From JAGNHB01 sp964436005 (lineage in GTDB: Bacteria > Acidobacteriota > JAAYUB01), in the NCBI GenBank assembly GCA_964436005.1, contig CAYTBK010000013.1, forward strand, positions 1-45,257: a stretch of 45,257 nt of DNA, written 5' to 3'. Positions 1 through 7,607 of this stretch are shown piece by piece. Position 1 is the first letter of the stretch, and each line of letters opens with the position of its first letter. The notes under the pieces are model-generated. The model was not told the DNA's origin and made no database searches. It was given only the letters and a program-made list of their open reading frames with translations. Both the position numbers and the translations under genes were made by a program.

Positions 1-20
1 GCAGGCGCGGCACACCACAG

Positions 21-49
21 CCCGGGGCCGGCGCTTCGCCGACCCCGGG
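21..49. repeat. CCCGGGG hairpin, copy 1
   Basis: CCCGGGG-C-CGGCG (21-33), loop CTT, then CGCCG-A-CCCCGGG (37-49). This makes a 13-position stem with one C.A mismatch. It matches the hairpin at 161-190 in outer stem and length, so the two look like members of one dispersed palindromic family. Function unknown. Confidence 0.6.
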
Positions 50-160
50 CATGCCACCATCCGACCGGGGAATCCCTGTAGGGGATTCACGCAACGGCTC
101 CATGATGACCTCCCGTTGTGCATCCCTTACAGTGATGACGGGGGACATTTTCCGACCTTC

Positions 161-190
161 CCCGGGGTTGGCGCGGACGCCAACCCCGGG
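161..190. repeat. CCCGGGG hairpin, copy 2
   Basis: A perfect 13-bp stem: CCCGGGGTTGGCG (161-173), loop CGGA, CGCCAACCCCGGG (178-190). It is followed by a TA-rich spacer (CTAATTTATG) and a second small hairpin, GGCGCC-TAC-GGCGCC (202-216). The paired-hairpin layout resembles REP-like elements. It lies downstream of folC (minus strand) and could also act as a transcript end, but has no T-tract. Confidence 0.65.
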
Positions 191-261
191 CTAATTTATG
201 CGGCGCCTACGGCGCCAGGCTTTGAGATTCTGGCGCAACAGTAAGGAACGGGCGCTCTGCC

Positions 262-369
262 GTAGGCGACTTCCGCGGGAAGGCGCACCAGCGGGCAGGA
301 TTTCAGGCGGCGGCGAACCATACGCATCGACGCGGAACGGGGGTGCGCCTTGCATCGCAAGGCGCCTAC
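262..369 (-). repeat. ~110-bp two-hairpin dispersed element, copy A
   Basis: The ends are inverted repeats: 262-289 begins GTAGGCGACTT and ends AAGGCGCACC; 342-369 begins GGTGCGCCTT and ends AAGGCGCCTAC. Each end folds into its own hairpin: GCGaCTTCC-GCG-GGAAGgCGC on the left and a perfect 9-bp GCGCCTTGC-ATC-GCAAGGCGC on the right. Reverse-complemented, it matches the copy at 44441-44551 in both arms (2-3 mismatches per 28-nt arm) and in part of the interior (CCGTTCCG, GCGT, GGTT blocks). The stop codon of folC (TAG, 366-368) lies inside its terminal GTAGGCG. Confidence 0.85.
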
Positions 370-1661
370 GGGCGGATGAGAGCGTTGCGGGCCTCCGCCG
401 CCAGGAAGAGGGACCCGAGGACGTACACCGTGCCGTTTTCCCCCGCCAGGCGAACCGCCCGCGCGATGGCGGCGGCCGGGCTGGCCTCGAAACGGACCCG
501 CGGCCCGGCTCCCGCCGCCTCGGCCGCACAGTCCCCGCCTTCGCCCGCCCACCGCCCCCGCAGGCATTCCAGGGCCCGGAAGTGCCCCTCGCCGGCGGCG
601 CGGGGCATGGGCAGGCCGGTGAGCACCAGTTGACTCGCCGCCGGCAGCAGGATCTCCAGCATGGCGGGGTAGTCCTTGTCCTCCATGCAGCCGAAGACGA
701 CCACCGGGGGCACCGCCTCCCGGCGCAGTTCCGCCGCGGCCGCCGCCATGCCTTGGGGGTTGTGGGCCCCGTCCACGACGACGGCGGGGCGGGACGACAG
801 CCTCTCCATCCGCCCCGGCCAGTCGCCCTGCGCGAGGGCGGTCCGGACGCACGCCTCGGGGACGTTCCAGCCCAGGGCCCGCAATTCGCGGCAGGCCGTG
901 AGCACCGTGGCGGCGTTCCAGGCCTGGTGGGCCCCGGCCAGACCCAGGGGTTCGGGCAGCGGCCCGGCCCCCGCCGCCCGCACCACGCGCAGCGCCTTCC
1001 GTTCCAGTTCCCCCTCCAGGCCGCGGGCCCAACCGTCCTGCGGCCCCAGCACGACGGGGGCGTTCGGCCGGAGAATGCCCATCTTCTCCCGGGCGATGGA
1101 GGCGAGATCGGGCCCGAGGAAGCGGCAGTGGTCGAGGTCCACGCCGGTGATGACGCTCAGCACTGGGTCGGCGGCGTTCACCGCATCCAGGCGGCCGCCC
1201 ATGCCCACTTCCAGGACGTGGATGTCCACTTTCGCCTCGTGGAAGCACCGCGCGGCGATGGCCGTCATCCACTCGTAGTAGGTGGGCCGGCGGGGAAGCC
1301 TATCCTGGAGAGCCTCGACAGAAGCGTGGACGGCCCGGGCCGCCGCCAGGAAACGCCCGCGGGAAACGGGCTCGCCGTTCAGCCGGACCCGCTCCGTCTC
1401 CTCGTGCAGGTGGGGGGATGTGTACAGGCCGACAGCATAGCCCGCTTCGCGGAGGGCCCGGGCCAGCCACCAGCAGACGCTGCCCTTGCCGTTGGTGCCG
1501 GCCACCGTCACCGCCGGGCGGAAGAAGCCCTCCGCCACGGCTGGCAGCAAGAGGCTCGCCGTTTCCAGGTCGTAGCGCGCCCCGCGGACCTCCTCCCCCG
1601 TCGCCTTCAGGAAGGCCAGGAGGGACGCCCAGTCGGGAAAAGGATCTTCCAGGTTCTTCAT
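366..1661 (-). CDS. folC: Bifunctional folylpolyglutamate synthase / dihydrofolate synthase
   Basis: Cytoplasmic Mur-ligase-family enzyme that adds glutamate to dihydropteroate and/or to folates, using ATP. The 431-residue protein has the P-loop GTNGKGS (55-61), the TSPHL segment (81-85), the FolC signature EVGMGGRLDAVN (151-162) and a C-terminal glutamate-ligase part with VVDGAHNPQG. Length is normal for FolC. The start at 1661 is chosen over an upstream in-frame extension because MKNLEDPF follows a GAGAGGAG ribosome site, and the extension (rich in Cys, Ile and Arg) looks non-coding. It is divergent from the TonB receptor. The stop codon lies in the end of a dispersed repeat (262-369), so the 3' boundary may have been set by insertion. 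Whether both activities are present cannot be told from sequence. Confidence 0.93.
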   Translation of the reverse strand: MKNLEDPFPDWASLLAFLKATGEEVRGARYDLETASLLLPAVAEGFFRPAVTVAGTNGKGSVCWWLARALREAGYAVGLYTSPHLHEETERVRLNGEPVSRGRFLAAARAVHASVEALQDRLPRRPTYYEWMTAIAARCFHEAKVDIHVLEVGMGGRLDAVNAADPVLSVITGVDLDHCRFLGPDLASIAREKMGILRPNAPVVLGPQDGWARGLEGELERKALRVVRAAGAGPLPEPLGLAGAHQAWNAATVLTACRELRALGWNVPEACVRTALAQGDWPGRMERLSSRPAVVVDGAHNPQGMAAAAAELRREAVPPVVVFGCMEDKDYPAMLEILLPAASQLVLTGLPMPRAAGEGHFRALECLRGRWAGEGGDCAAEAAGAGPRVRFEASPAAAIARAVRLAGENGTVYVLGSLFLAAEARNALIRP

Positions 1662-1837
1662 CGCCTGCTCCTCTCGAGAAACGGAGAAAATACTCCCCGT
1701 AGCCCGGCAAGACAAGCGCTCTTTTGCCTCCGCGGCCACACAGCCCGACATTCCTGCCCGGATACATAATTCTATTGGGATGAGGGCCTGCCAGAACACA
1801 ATCATAGATGTACAAATGCGAATTACGTTTTTGTCGA

Positions 1838-1866
1838 TTGACCGGCCCCGAACCATGTGATAAATT
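1838..1866 (+). promoter_or_regulatory. Candidate sigma-70-type promoter for the TonB receptor gene
   Basis: TTGACC (1838-1843), 17-nt spacer, TAAATT (1861-1866), about 35 nt before the ATG at 1902. The -10 is only a moderate match. It lies in a relatively AT-rich stretch (1800-1900) of the divergent folC/receptor interval. Judged by eye. Confidence 0.35.
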
Positions 1867-1901
1867 TCACAAAACGCTCAGACCAAACCAAGGAGTTTCC
1901 C

Positions 1902-4016
1902 ATGCAATCTCCCCGTAGACTCCACCTCGTTTTTTCCCTGTTTCTTCTCCTGGTCGCCCTCGCCCTCCCCTTGCCGGCCCAGGAGCAGTCGGCCCAGGAG
2001 AGCAAGGACGTCAACGAAATCTCCCTGGACGACCTGCTGAACACCGAAGTCGTCACGGCCGGTCGGGCGGCACAGAAGCTGTCCAAGGCGCCGGCCACCA
2101 TGATCGTGCTCACGGAAAAGCAGATCCGCGAGAGGGGTTACAAGGACCTCAAGGACATCTTCCGCGACCTGCCGGGCTTCGACATATCGGAGAACAACCA
2201 GGGCGAAGTGCGCACGCTGGTCACCTCCCGGGGCATCCGCGGCAACAACAAGCTGATGATCCTGCGCGACGGCAAGAAGATCAACTCGCCGGGCGGCGAG
2301 CTGTTCGTCTACGGCAACAACGTCCCTCTCTTCGACATCAAGCGCATCGAGATCATCTACGGCCCGTCCTCGGCCATGTACGGCGCCGACGCCTTCTCCG
2401 GCGTGGTCAACCTCATCACCAAGGACACGGCCGACTTCAAGGAGGGGAACGGCGGCGAGGCCGACGTCTCCTACGGCACGCAGAACACCCTCGACGTGGA
2501 GGGCCTGGTGGCCGCCCGGCTCAACCAGGACATCTCCTTCGTGGCCTCCGGGCGCATCTACCGTTCCGACGGCGAGAACGTCCTCGACCGTTTCTCCGCC
2601 GACGAGATCCTGCGCAACGCCACCTACTTCAACGGGATCTGGGAGCAGCCCATCAAGGACTACAACGTTTCGGCCAAGGCCCACCTGGGCGACTTCACCG
2701 TCGGTTTCTGGCGGCAGGACGCCAAGGAACCCGGCGGCCCGGGCACGGACTGCACGCAGAACGGCTTCTCCTACCTGTACAACGAGAACTACGTCTGGCA
2801 CCAGAAGATGAACCTGCTCTACGTGGAACACTTGCTGAGCCGGGACAGGTACGCCATCACGTCCACCGTCACCTACACCGACTACGCCCTGGGCCGGGAG
2901 AGCAACTTCAACTACTCCTGGGGCCCCCAGTACAAGTACGCCAAGACCACCAGCTGGAAGTGGGAGGAACTGGTCAACTACACCTTCCACGAACGGGTCC
3001 GGGCCACCATGGGCACGATGCTGGAGAAGGTCAGCTGCTTCCCCAAGACCAACAACCTGGCCACCCCCTTCGAGGGTAACCAGCTGACCGATTACGTGGA
3101 CTATCCCGACAGCCCCAGCCTCCCCGACGAATACCGCGGCCAGCGCGTCTACTTCGGCGTGTTCGACTACTACAACTTCGCCGCCTACGGCGAGGTCACC
3201 GCCGACCTGGCCAAGACGGTGCAGGTGAACGTGGGCGTGCGCTACGACTACAACTCCGACTACAAGAACGTGGTCAACCCGCGGGCCGGCCTGATCTGGA
3301 GCCCCGACGAGAAGACCAACCTGAAATTCCTCTACGGCAAGGCCTACATCGCCCCGTCGAAATACGTGGCCTACGAGCACTGGAGCGCCGGCGCCTTCGG
3401 CTACTACCCCAACCCCGACCTGAAGCCCGAGCGCCTGGAGTCCTTCTCGGCCAACCTGCAGCGGCGCCTCACCGACCGCATCGCCGTCACCGGCAACATC
3501 TACTACAACAAGATGAAGGACCTCATCGTGACGGCGGGCTACCCCTGGATGCACAACGTCAACGCCGGAAAGGCCACCACCAAGGGCTTCGAGCTCATGT
3601 TCGATTACGAGAGCGAGGCGCTGTCGGCGTTCGCCTACTACACCTACCTGAACGCCAAGATGGAGGACGGCTCGCCCATCCCCAAGGCCGCCGACCATAA
3701 GATCAACGCCGGCCTGACCTACCGCCTCAAGGGCTTCACCTTCGCGCCGCGGGTCCGCTATTCCAGCGAGATCAGCAAGATCCCGAACCCCGGCTTCGAC
3801 GAGAGCGACACCATCGACGGGCACACCGTGGTGGATCTTTCCGTGCGCCGCGAGAACATCAAGGAGCACCTGGACCTGTACATCAATTTCGTGAACCTGT
3901 TCAACGCCAAGTATTACGCCTCCGCGCCCTACGGCGAGGGCCCCGACGGCTGGGTCATGGACAAGGTGCCCCAGCCCGGCTTCTCCCTCACCGCCGGCGT
4001 GAAGCTGCACTTCTAG
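1902..4016 (+). CDS. TonB-dependent outer membrane receptor
   Basis: A 704-residue outer-membrane active transporter of the BtuB/CirA/FepA type, driven by TonB-ExbBD. It has a signal peptide (residues 1-26, ending LPLPAQ), then a linker with SLDDLLNTEVVTAG, as is common before the plug in receptors of this branch. The plug domain (about 45-160) carries TMIVLT, LPGFDI, SRGIRGNN and the YGPSSAMYGADAFSGVVNLIT region. The rest is a beta barrel rich in aromatic and Asn residues, ending GVKLHF with terminal Phe, the outer-membrane assembly signal. The start at 1902 is set by AGGAG at 1891-1895; an in-frame start 15 codons upstream lacks this. Substrate (metal chelate, cobalamin, sugar, peptide) cannot be told: no transporter or binding-protein genes are adjacent. 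Confidence 0.93.
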   Translation: MQSPRRLHLVFSLFLLLVALALPLPAQEQSAQESKDVNEISLDDLLNTEVVTAGRAAQKLSKAPATMIVLTEKQIRERGYKDLKDIFRDLPGFDISENNQGEVRTLVTSRGIRGNNKLMILRDGKKINSPGGELFVYGNNVPLFDIKRIEIIYGPSSAMYGADAFSGVVNLITKDTADFKEGNGGEADVSYGTQNTLDVEGLVAARLNQDISFVASGRIYRSDGENVLDRFSADEILRNATYFNGIWEQPIKDYNVSAKAHLGDFTVGFWRQDAKEPGGPGTDCTQNGFSYLYNENYVWHQKMNLLYVEHLLSRDRYAITSTVTYTDYALGRESNFNYSWGPQYKYAKTTSWKWEELVNYTFHERVRATMGTMLEKVSCFPKTNNLATPFEGNQLTDYVDYPDSPSLPDEYRGQRVYFGVFDYYNFAAYGEVTADLAKTVQVNVGVRYDYNSDYKNVVNPRAGLIWSPDEKTNLKFLYGKAYIAPSKYVAYEHWSAGAFGYYPNPDLKPERLESFSANLQRRLTDRIAVTGNIYYNKMKDLIVTAGYPWMHNVNAGKATTKGFELMFDYESEALSAFAYYTYLNAKMEDGSPIPKAADHKINAGLTYRLKGFTFAPRVRYSSEISKIPNPGFDESDTIDGHTVVDLSVRRENIKEHLDLYINFVNLFNAKYYASAPYGEGPDGWVMDKVPQPGFSLTAGVKLHF

Positions 4017-4063
4017 TCGCCCCGCCCCGAAGCACTCTTTCTCGGCGTCCGAGGGAAAAACAC

Positions 4064-4092
4064 TTGACACGCGTTTCCCCGGACCCGAGAAT
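4064..4092 (+). promoter_or_regulatory. Candidate promoter of the prkA operon
   Basis: A consensus TTGACA (4064-4069), a 17-nt spacer and GAGAAT (4087-4092), about 100 nt before the prkA ATG at 4195. The -35 is perfect and the -10 matches four of six positions. It is the best promoter-like sequence between the receptor gene and the operon. Families of this kind are often under stress sigma factors elsewhere, which cannot be judged here. Confidence 0.45.
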
Positions 4093-4194
4093 CGGAGTGT
4101 ATCCTCTTTGATTCGCCCCGGAAGTCCCCGGCCGGCGGCCGCACCAGCGGCCCGGCCCGGGGTTCCGCCCGGGAGCCCCTCGCTGGAGGCCCGC

Positions 4195-6252
4195 ATGACC
4201 AGTTTCACCGGAACGTTGCACGACCATCTCGCCGCGGTGAAGGACGGACGCCGCCGCTTCGAGAACTCTTTCCAGGCCGTGGCCCGGATGATCCTCTCCG
4301 AGGGGATCGAGAAAGTCACGGTGAACGGCAAGTCCACCTACGACTTCCTCATCTTCCGGAAGGGGAAGAAGCACATGGTGGGCATGTACGACGAGATCAA
4401 CAGTTTCGTCTCCTACGTCAAGGACGCCTCGGAGGGGGGCTCGTCGAAGGAGATGGCCTACGTCCTGGTGGGCGAGCCGGGGAACGGCAAGACCTACTTC
4501 GTGGAATTCGTCTGCGGGCAGTACCGGCAGTTCCTTTCCCGTGAGGGCAACCGGAAGTACACCTTCCGCTTCACCCGGCTGGACGAGATCGGCGGCTACG
4601 GCCGGATCACCTCGGCCGAGTCCCAGACCTACGAGGACCCCATGGTCCTGGCCATTAACCTGTTCCCCTCCACCGCGGAGAACCGCGAGTACCTGGCCCG
4701 GAACTTCCGCTTCACGGACGCGGAACTGGACGACCTCTACGACAACTACCGCCCGCTCGGCGCCTGCAGCGGCTTCATCTGGGAAAGCATCCGCGAGAAG
4801 ACCGGCGGCGAGATCGGCGACATGCTCCAGTTCGTGGAGACCATCCCCGTCCCCCTCTCCGAGAGCCTGGGCACCGTCACGGGCAAATACCCGGCCAAGG
4901 ACAAGATCACCTCCTCCGCCGTGGACCTGCTCGGCGAGGAGTCCATCCAGCGCCTGCTGCACATCACCGACACCCACAACCCCTACCGCTTCGACCTGCG
5001 GCGGGGCGCCCTGGCCCGCGTGGCCGGCGGCGGCATCCACTTCAGCGACGAGATCTTCAAGAACAAGAAGGACCTGGTGCAGGTGTACCTCGGCGTCATC
5101 CAGAACCGCACCATCGAGATCGACGGTTACCGCTGGCCCATCGACACCCTCATCATCGCCACCAGCAACAACTCGGAGTTCAACCGCTTCCTGAGCGAGA
5201 AGGAGGAGGCGCCCATCGTCGACCGCTGCCGCATCTGCTACGTGTCCCACAACACCAATTACAAGTTGCAGACGCACCTCACGGCCTACGCCATCGGCAG
5301 CGAGTACAAGACCACCTTCCACCACGAGAAGCTGCACCAGGACCCCAACCTGAACTACGCCGCCTCCGTGGCCGTCTCCCTCACCCGCCTGCCCCGCTCC
5401 GAGAAGCTGACCCCGGTGGAGACCATGAAGCTGGCCGCCGGCGAGGTGGCCGGCGAGAAGAGCATCAAGACGCTGGCCGAGGTCATCGACACCCTGAACC
5501 AGGACCCGGACATCACCAAGCGCTTCGGGCAGAAGGGCCTGGGGCAGCGGAACCTGGGGCGCTCCATCCAGCTGCTGGTGGAGAACTCGGAGACGAACGA
5601 GGGCCGCTGCATGTTCGCCCTGGACGTCTACACCGCCCTGGAGCGGATCGTCCTGGACTACGTCACGGAGGCCGCCGACCGGGCCAAGTTCCTGGAGGAC
5701 CTCAAGACGGCCCGCGGCCTCTACCGCGAGCGGGTGATGACCGAGATCTTCAACGCCTACATGGACGAGCCCTTCGCCATCAAGAAGGACGTCATGAACT
5801 ACGTGAACATGATCATCGGCATCGACGCGGAGAACCTGGGGCCCGACAAGATGTGGAAGTACATGGACCCGCAGACGCGTGAGCTGAAGGCGCTGAAGAT
5901 CGACGAGCGCTACATCCAGGGTGTCGAGGAGCGCCTGGGCCTGAAGACGCAGGAGAAGCGGGAGAGCTTCCGCACCACCATCCGCAAGATCTACGGGCAG
6001 AAGATCTCGGTGGAGCCGGAGTACGACTTCATGGACAACCTCGAGCTCGTCAAGGCCGTCACCGACGTGCGCCTGAAGTCCGACATCGCCGGGGCGGGCA
6101 GCCTCATCGGCGCCCTGGCCAACCGGACCAACGAGGAGAACCAGAAGCTCTACGACCGCATGCTCCAGACCATGCTGAACAAGCTGGGGTACTGCCACAC
6201 CTGCGCCCAGAAAACCATCGAGTACTTCTGCACGCAGGAAGACGAGAAATGA
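4195..6252 (+). CDS. prkA: PrkA-family AAA+ serine protein kinase/ATPase (first copy)
   Basis: A 685-residue cytoplasmic protein of the PrkA/YeaG family: an N-terminal AAA+ ATPase domain and a C-terminal PrkA domain. PrkA members are described as serine kinases and, for Bacillus PrkA, as an ATP-dependent protease affecting sporulation. Visible: Walker A GEPGNGKT (93-100, K99), Walker B-like IHFSDE (D285/E286), sensor-1 region IIATSNNSEF, and a C-terminal CHTC segment near the end. It is somewhat longer than E. coli YeaG (about 640). Start at 4195 follows GGAGG at 4185-4189; an upstream in-frame Pro/Ala-rich stretch is rejected. It is the first gene of a four-gene operon and overlaps the next start by 4 bp (ATGA), so the two are probably translationally coupled. 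Confidence 0.93.
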   Translation: MTSFTGTLHDHLAAVKDGRRRFENSFQAVARMILSEGIEKVTVNGKSTYDFLIFRKGKKHMVGMYDEINSFVSYVKDASEGGSSKEMAYVLVGEPGNGKTYFVEFVCGQYRQFLSREGNRKYTFRFTRLDEIGGYGRITSAESQTYEDPMVLAINLFPSTAENREYLARNFRFTDAELDDLYDNYRPLGACSGFIWESIREKTGGEIGDMLQFVETIPVPLSESLGTVTGKYPAKDKITSSAVDLLGEESIQRLLHITDTHNPYRFDLRRGALARVAGGGIHFSDEIFKNKKDLVQVYLGVIQNRTIEIDGYRWPIDTLIIATSNNSEFNRFLSEKEEAPIVDRCRICYVSHNTNYKLQTHLTAYAIGSEYKTTFHHEKLHQDPNLNYAASVAVSLTRLPRSEKLTPVETMKLAAGEVAGEKSIKTLAEVIDTLNQDPDITKRFGQKGLGQRNLGRSIQLLVENSETNEGRCMFALDVYTALERIVLDYVTEAADRAKFLEDLKTARGLYRERVMTEIFNAYMDEPFAIKKDVMNYVNMIIGIDAENLGPDKMWKYMDPQTRELKALKIDERYIQGVEERLGLKTQEKRESFRTTIRKIYGQKISVEPEYDFMDNLELVKAVTDVRLKSDIAGAGSLIGALANRTNEENQKLYDRMLQTMLNKLGYCHTCAQKTIEYFCTQEDEK

Positions 6253-7568
6253 AGCCCGAACGGAAGGCGCCCAGCACGCCGGCAAACGGCGAGAGGAAGA
6301 CGGAGCAGGTCCGCGAGGCCAACCCCGACCTCCCCCCGACCTGCGCCCGGGACACCCTGCCGGTGGCGGACGGGGCCCTGTTCCAAGCCCTCCGCCTCGA
6401 GCCCTCCCCCCTGGCCGCCATGCAGTCCCTGGACGACCTGCTGGAGCGCGACCGGCAGCGCGAGAAGGACGGCTTCCCCCGCAAGATCCGCGTGGGACGT
6501 CTGGTCAAGCCCGGCAAGGGCGGGGCGGGCAAGGTGGTGGTGGTGCCCACCACCAGCGAGGAGAAACTCCTTCACGACGACGACCCGCGCCCCCAGGGCG
6601 AGGGGAAGCCTTCGGGCGGCAGCGGCGAGGGGGAAGAGGGGGAGGTCATCGGCGAATCCCCCATCCAGGAAGAGCAGCCGGCCGCCGGCAGCGGCGGTGC
6701 CGGGCAGGGCCAGGGGGGCGAGCACGAGATCGAGTCGAGCGCCTACGACCTGGGCCGGGTCCTCACCGAGAAGTTCGAACTGCCCAACCTGCGCGACAAG
6801 GGCAAGAAGAGGGCCTTCGCCCGCTACACCTACGACCTCACCGACAAGCACCGCGGCTTCGGCCAGATCCTGGACAAGAAAGCCACCCTCAAGCGCATCC
6901 TGGAACGGAACGTCAGCCTGGGCCGGGTCCGGCCGGACGGAGACCTGGATCCTCTGGACCTGCTCGTCGCCCCCGACGACAAGGTGTACCGCATCCTGTC
7001 CCGGGAGAAGCAGTACGAATCGCAGGCCATGGTCTTCTTCGTGCGCGACTACTCCGGCTCCATGGAGGGCAAAGCCACGGAGCGGGTGGCCGGCCAGCAC
7101 ATCATGATCTACGCCTGGCTGGTCTACCAGTACGCCGGCCAGGTGGAGACCCGCTTCATCCTCCACGACACCGACGCCAAGGAAGTGCCCGACTTCAACA
7201 CCTACTACAACAGCCGGGTCTCCGGCGGGACGCGGGTGGCCTCGGCCTACAAGCTGGTCAACCGCCTGGTGGAGGAGAACTCCCTGGACCGCGACTACAA
7301 CATCTACATCTTCCACGGCACCGACGGCGACGACTGGGACACCGAGGGCAGCGACACGGTCCCCGAGCTCAAGAAGATCCTGAGCTACGTCTCCCGCATG
7401 GGCGTGACCATCGTGACCCATTCTCCTAACGCCAAGACAGAGGTGGAGAAGTACATCCGCAAATCGCGGGTCCTGGACGAGATGCCCGGCGCCATCCGCC
7501 TAGACGTCATGGACGAGGACGCCAACGAGTCCCGGCTGATCTCCGGCATCAAGACCCTGATTTCCTGA
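6249..7568 (+). CDS. DUF444 family protein (YeaH/YhbH), VWA-like
   Basis: A 439-residue member of the DUF444 family, the constant partner of PrkA and SpoVR. The start overlaps the prkA stop (ATGA). The N-terminal third is charged, then a low-complexity Gly/Glu/Gln linker (about 115-160). The C-terminal half is a von Willebrand A-like domain with a MIDAS-like DYSGS (D267, S269, S271) after hydrophobic VFFVR, and the family block FHGTDGDDW. This implies metal-dependent binding of a partner; a substrate-adaptor role for PrkA is inference. The N-terminus differs from the E. coli/Bacillus form, which starts with a basic conserved segment. SpoVR begins 40 nt downstream on the same strand. Confidence 0.9.
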   Translation: MKPERKAPSTPANGERKTEQVREANPDLPPTCARDTLPVADGALFQALRLEPSPLAAMQSLDDLLERDRQREKDGFPRKIRVGRLVKPGKGGAGKVVVVPTTSEEKLLHDDDPRPQGEGKPSGGSGEGEEGEVIGESPIQEEQPAAGSGGAGQGQGGEHEIESSAYDLGRVLTEKFELPNLRDKGKKRAFARYTYDLTDKHRGFGQILDKKATLKRILERNVSLGRVRPDGDLDPLDLLVAPDDKVYRILSREKQYESQAMVFFVRDYSGSMEGKATERVAGQHIMIYAWLVYQYAGQVETRFILHDTDAKEVPDFNTYYNSRVSGGTRVASAYKLVNRLVEENSLDRDYNIYIFHGTDGDDWDTEGSDTVPELKKILSYVSRMGVTIVTHSPNAKTEVEKYIRKSRVLDEMPGAIRLDVMDEDANESRLISGIKTLIS

Positions 7569-7607
7569 CGGCCCGGCCCCGCCGGCCCGGCCGCTTTCGA
7601 GGGGAGC

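Larger units (their letters stand above)
1..365. other. Non-coding, repeat-rich left edge
   Basis: I see no believable gene in this stretch: reading frames on both strands have compositions typical of antisense GC-rich DNA. It holds two related CCCGGGG hairpins (21-49 and 161-190), a short GAATCCC/GGGATTC hairpin (70-88), a GGCGCC-TAC-GGCGCC hairpin (202-216) and one copy of a ~110-bp two-hairpin element (262-369). GGCGCCTAC at 202-210 equals the outer end of that element, so a partial second copy may end there. Confidence 0.7.

Noticed and set aside
4541..5194. A plus-strand Ser/Thr/Pro/Arg-rich frame inside prkA
   Set aside because: Composition of a frame-shifted GC-rich gene; prkA covers it with conserved AAA+ motifs.
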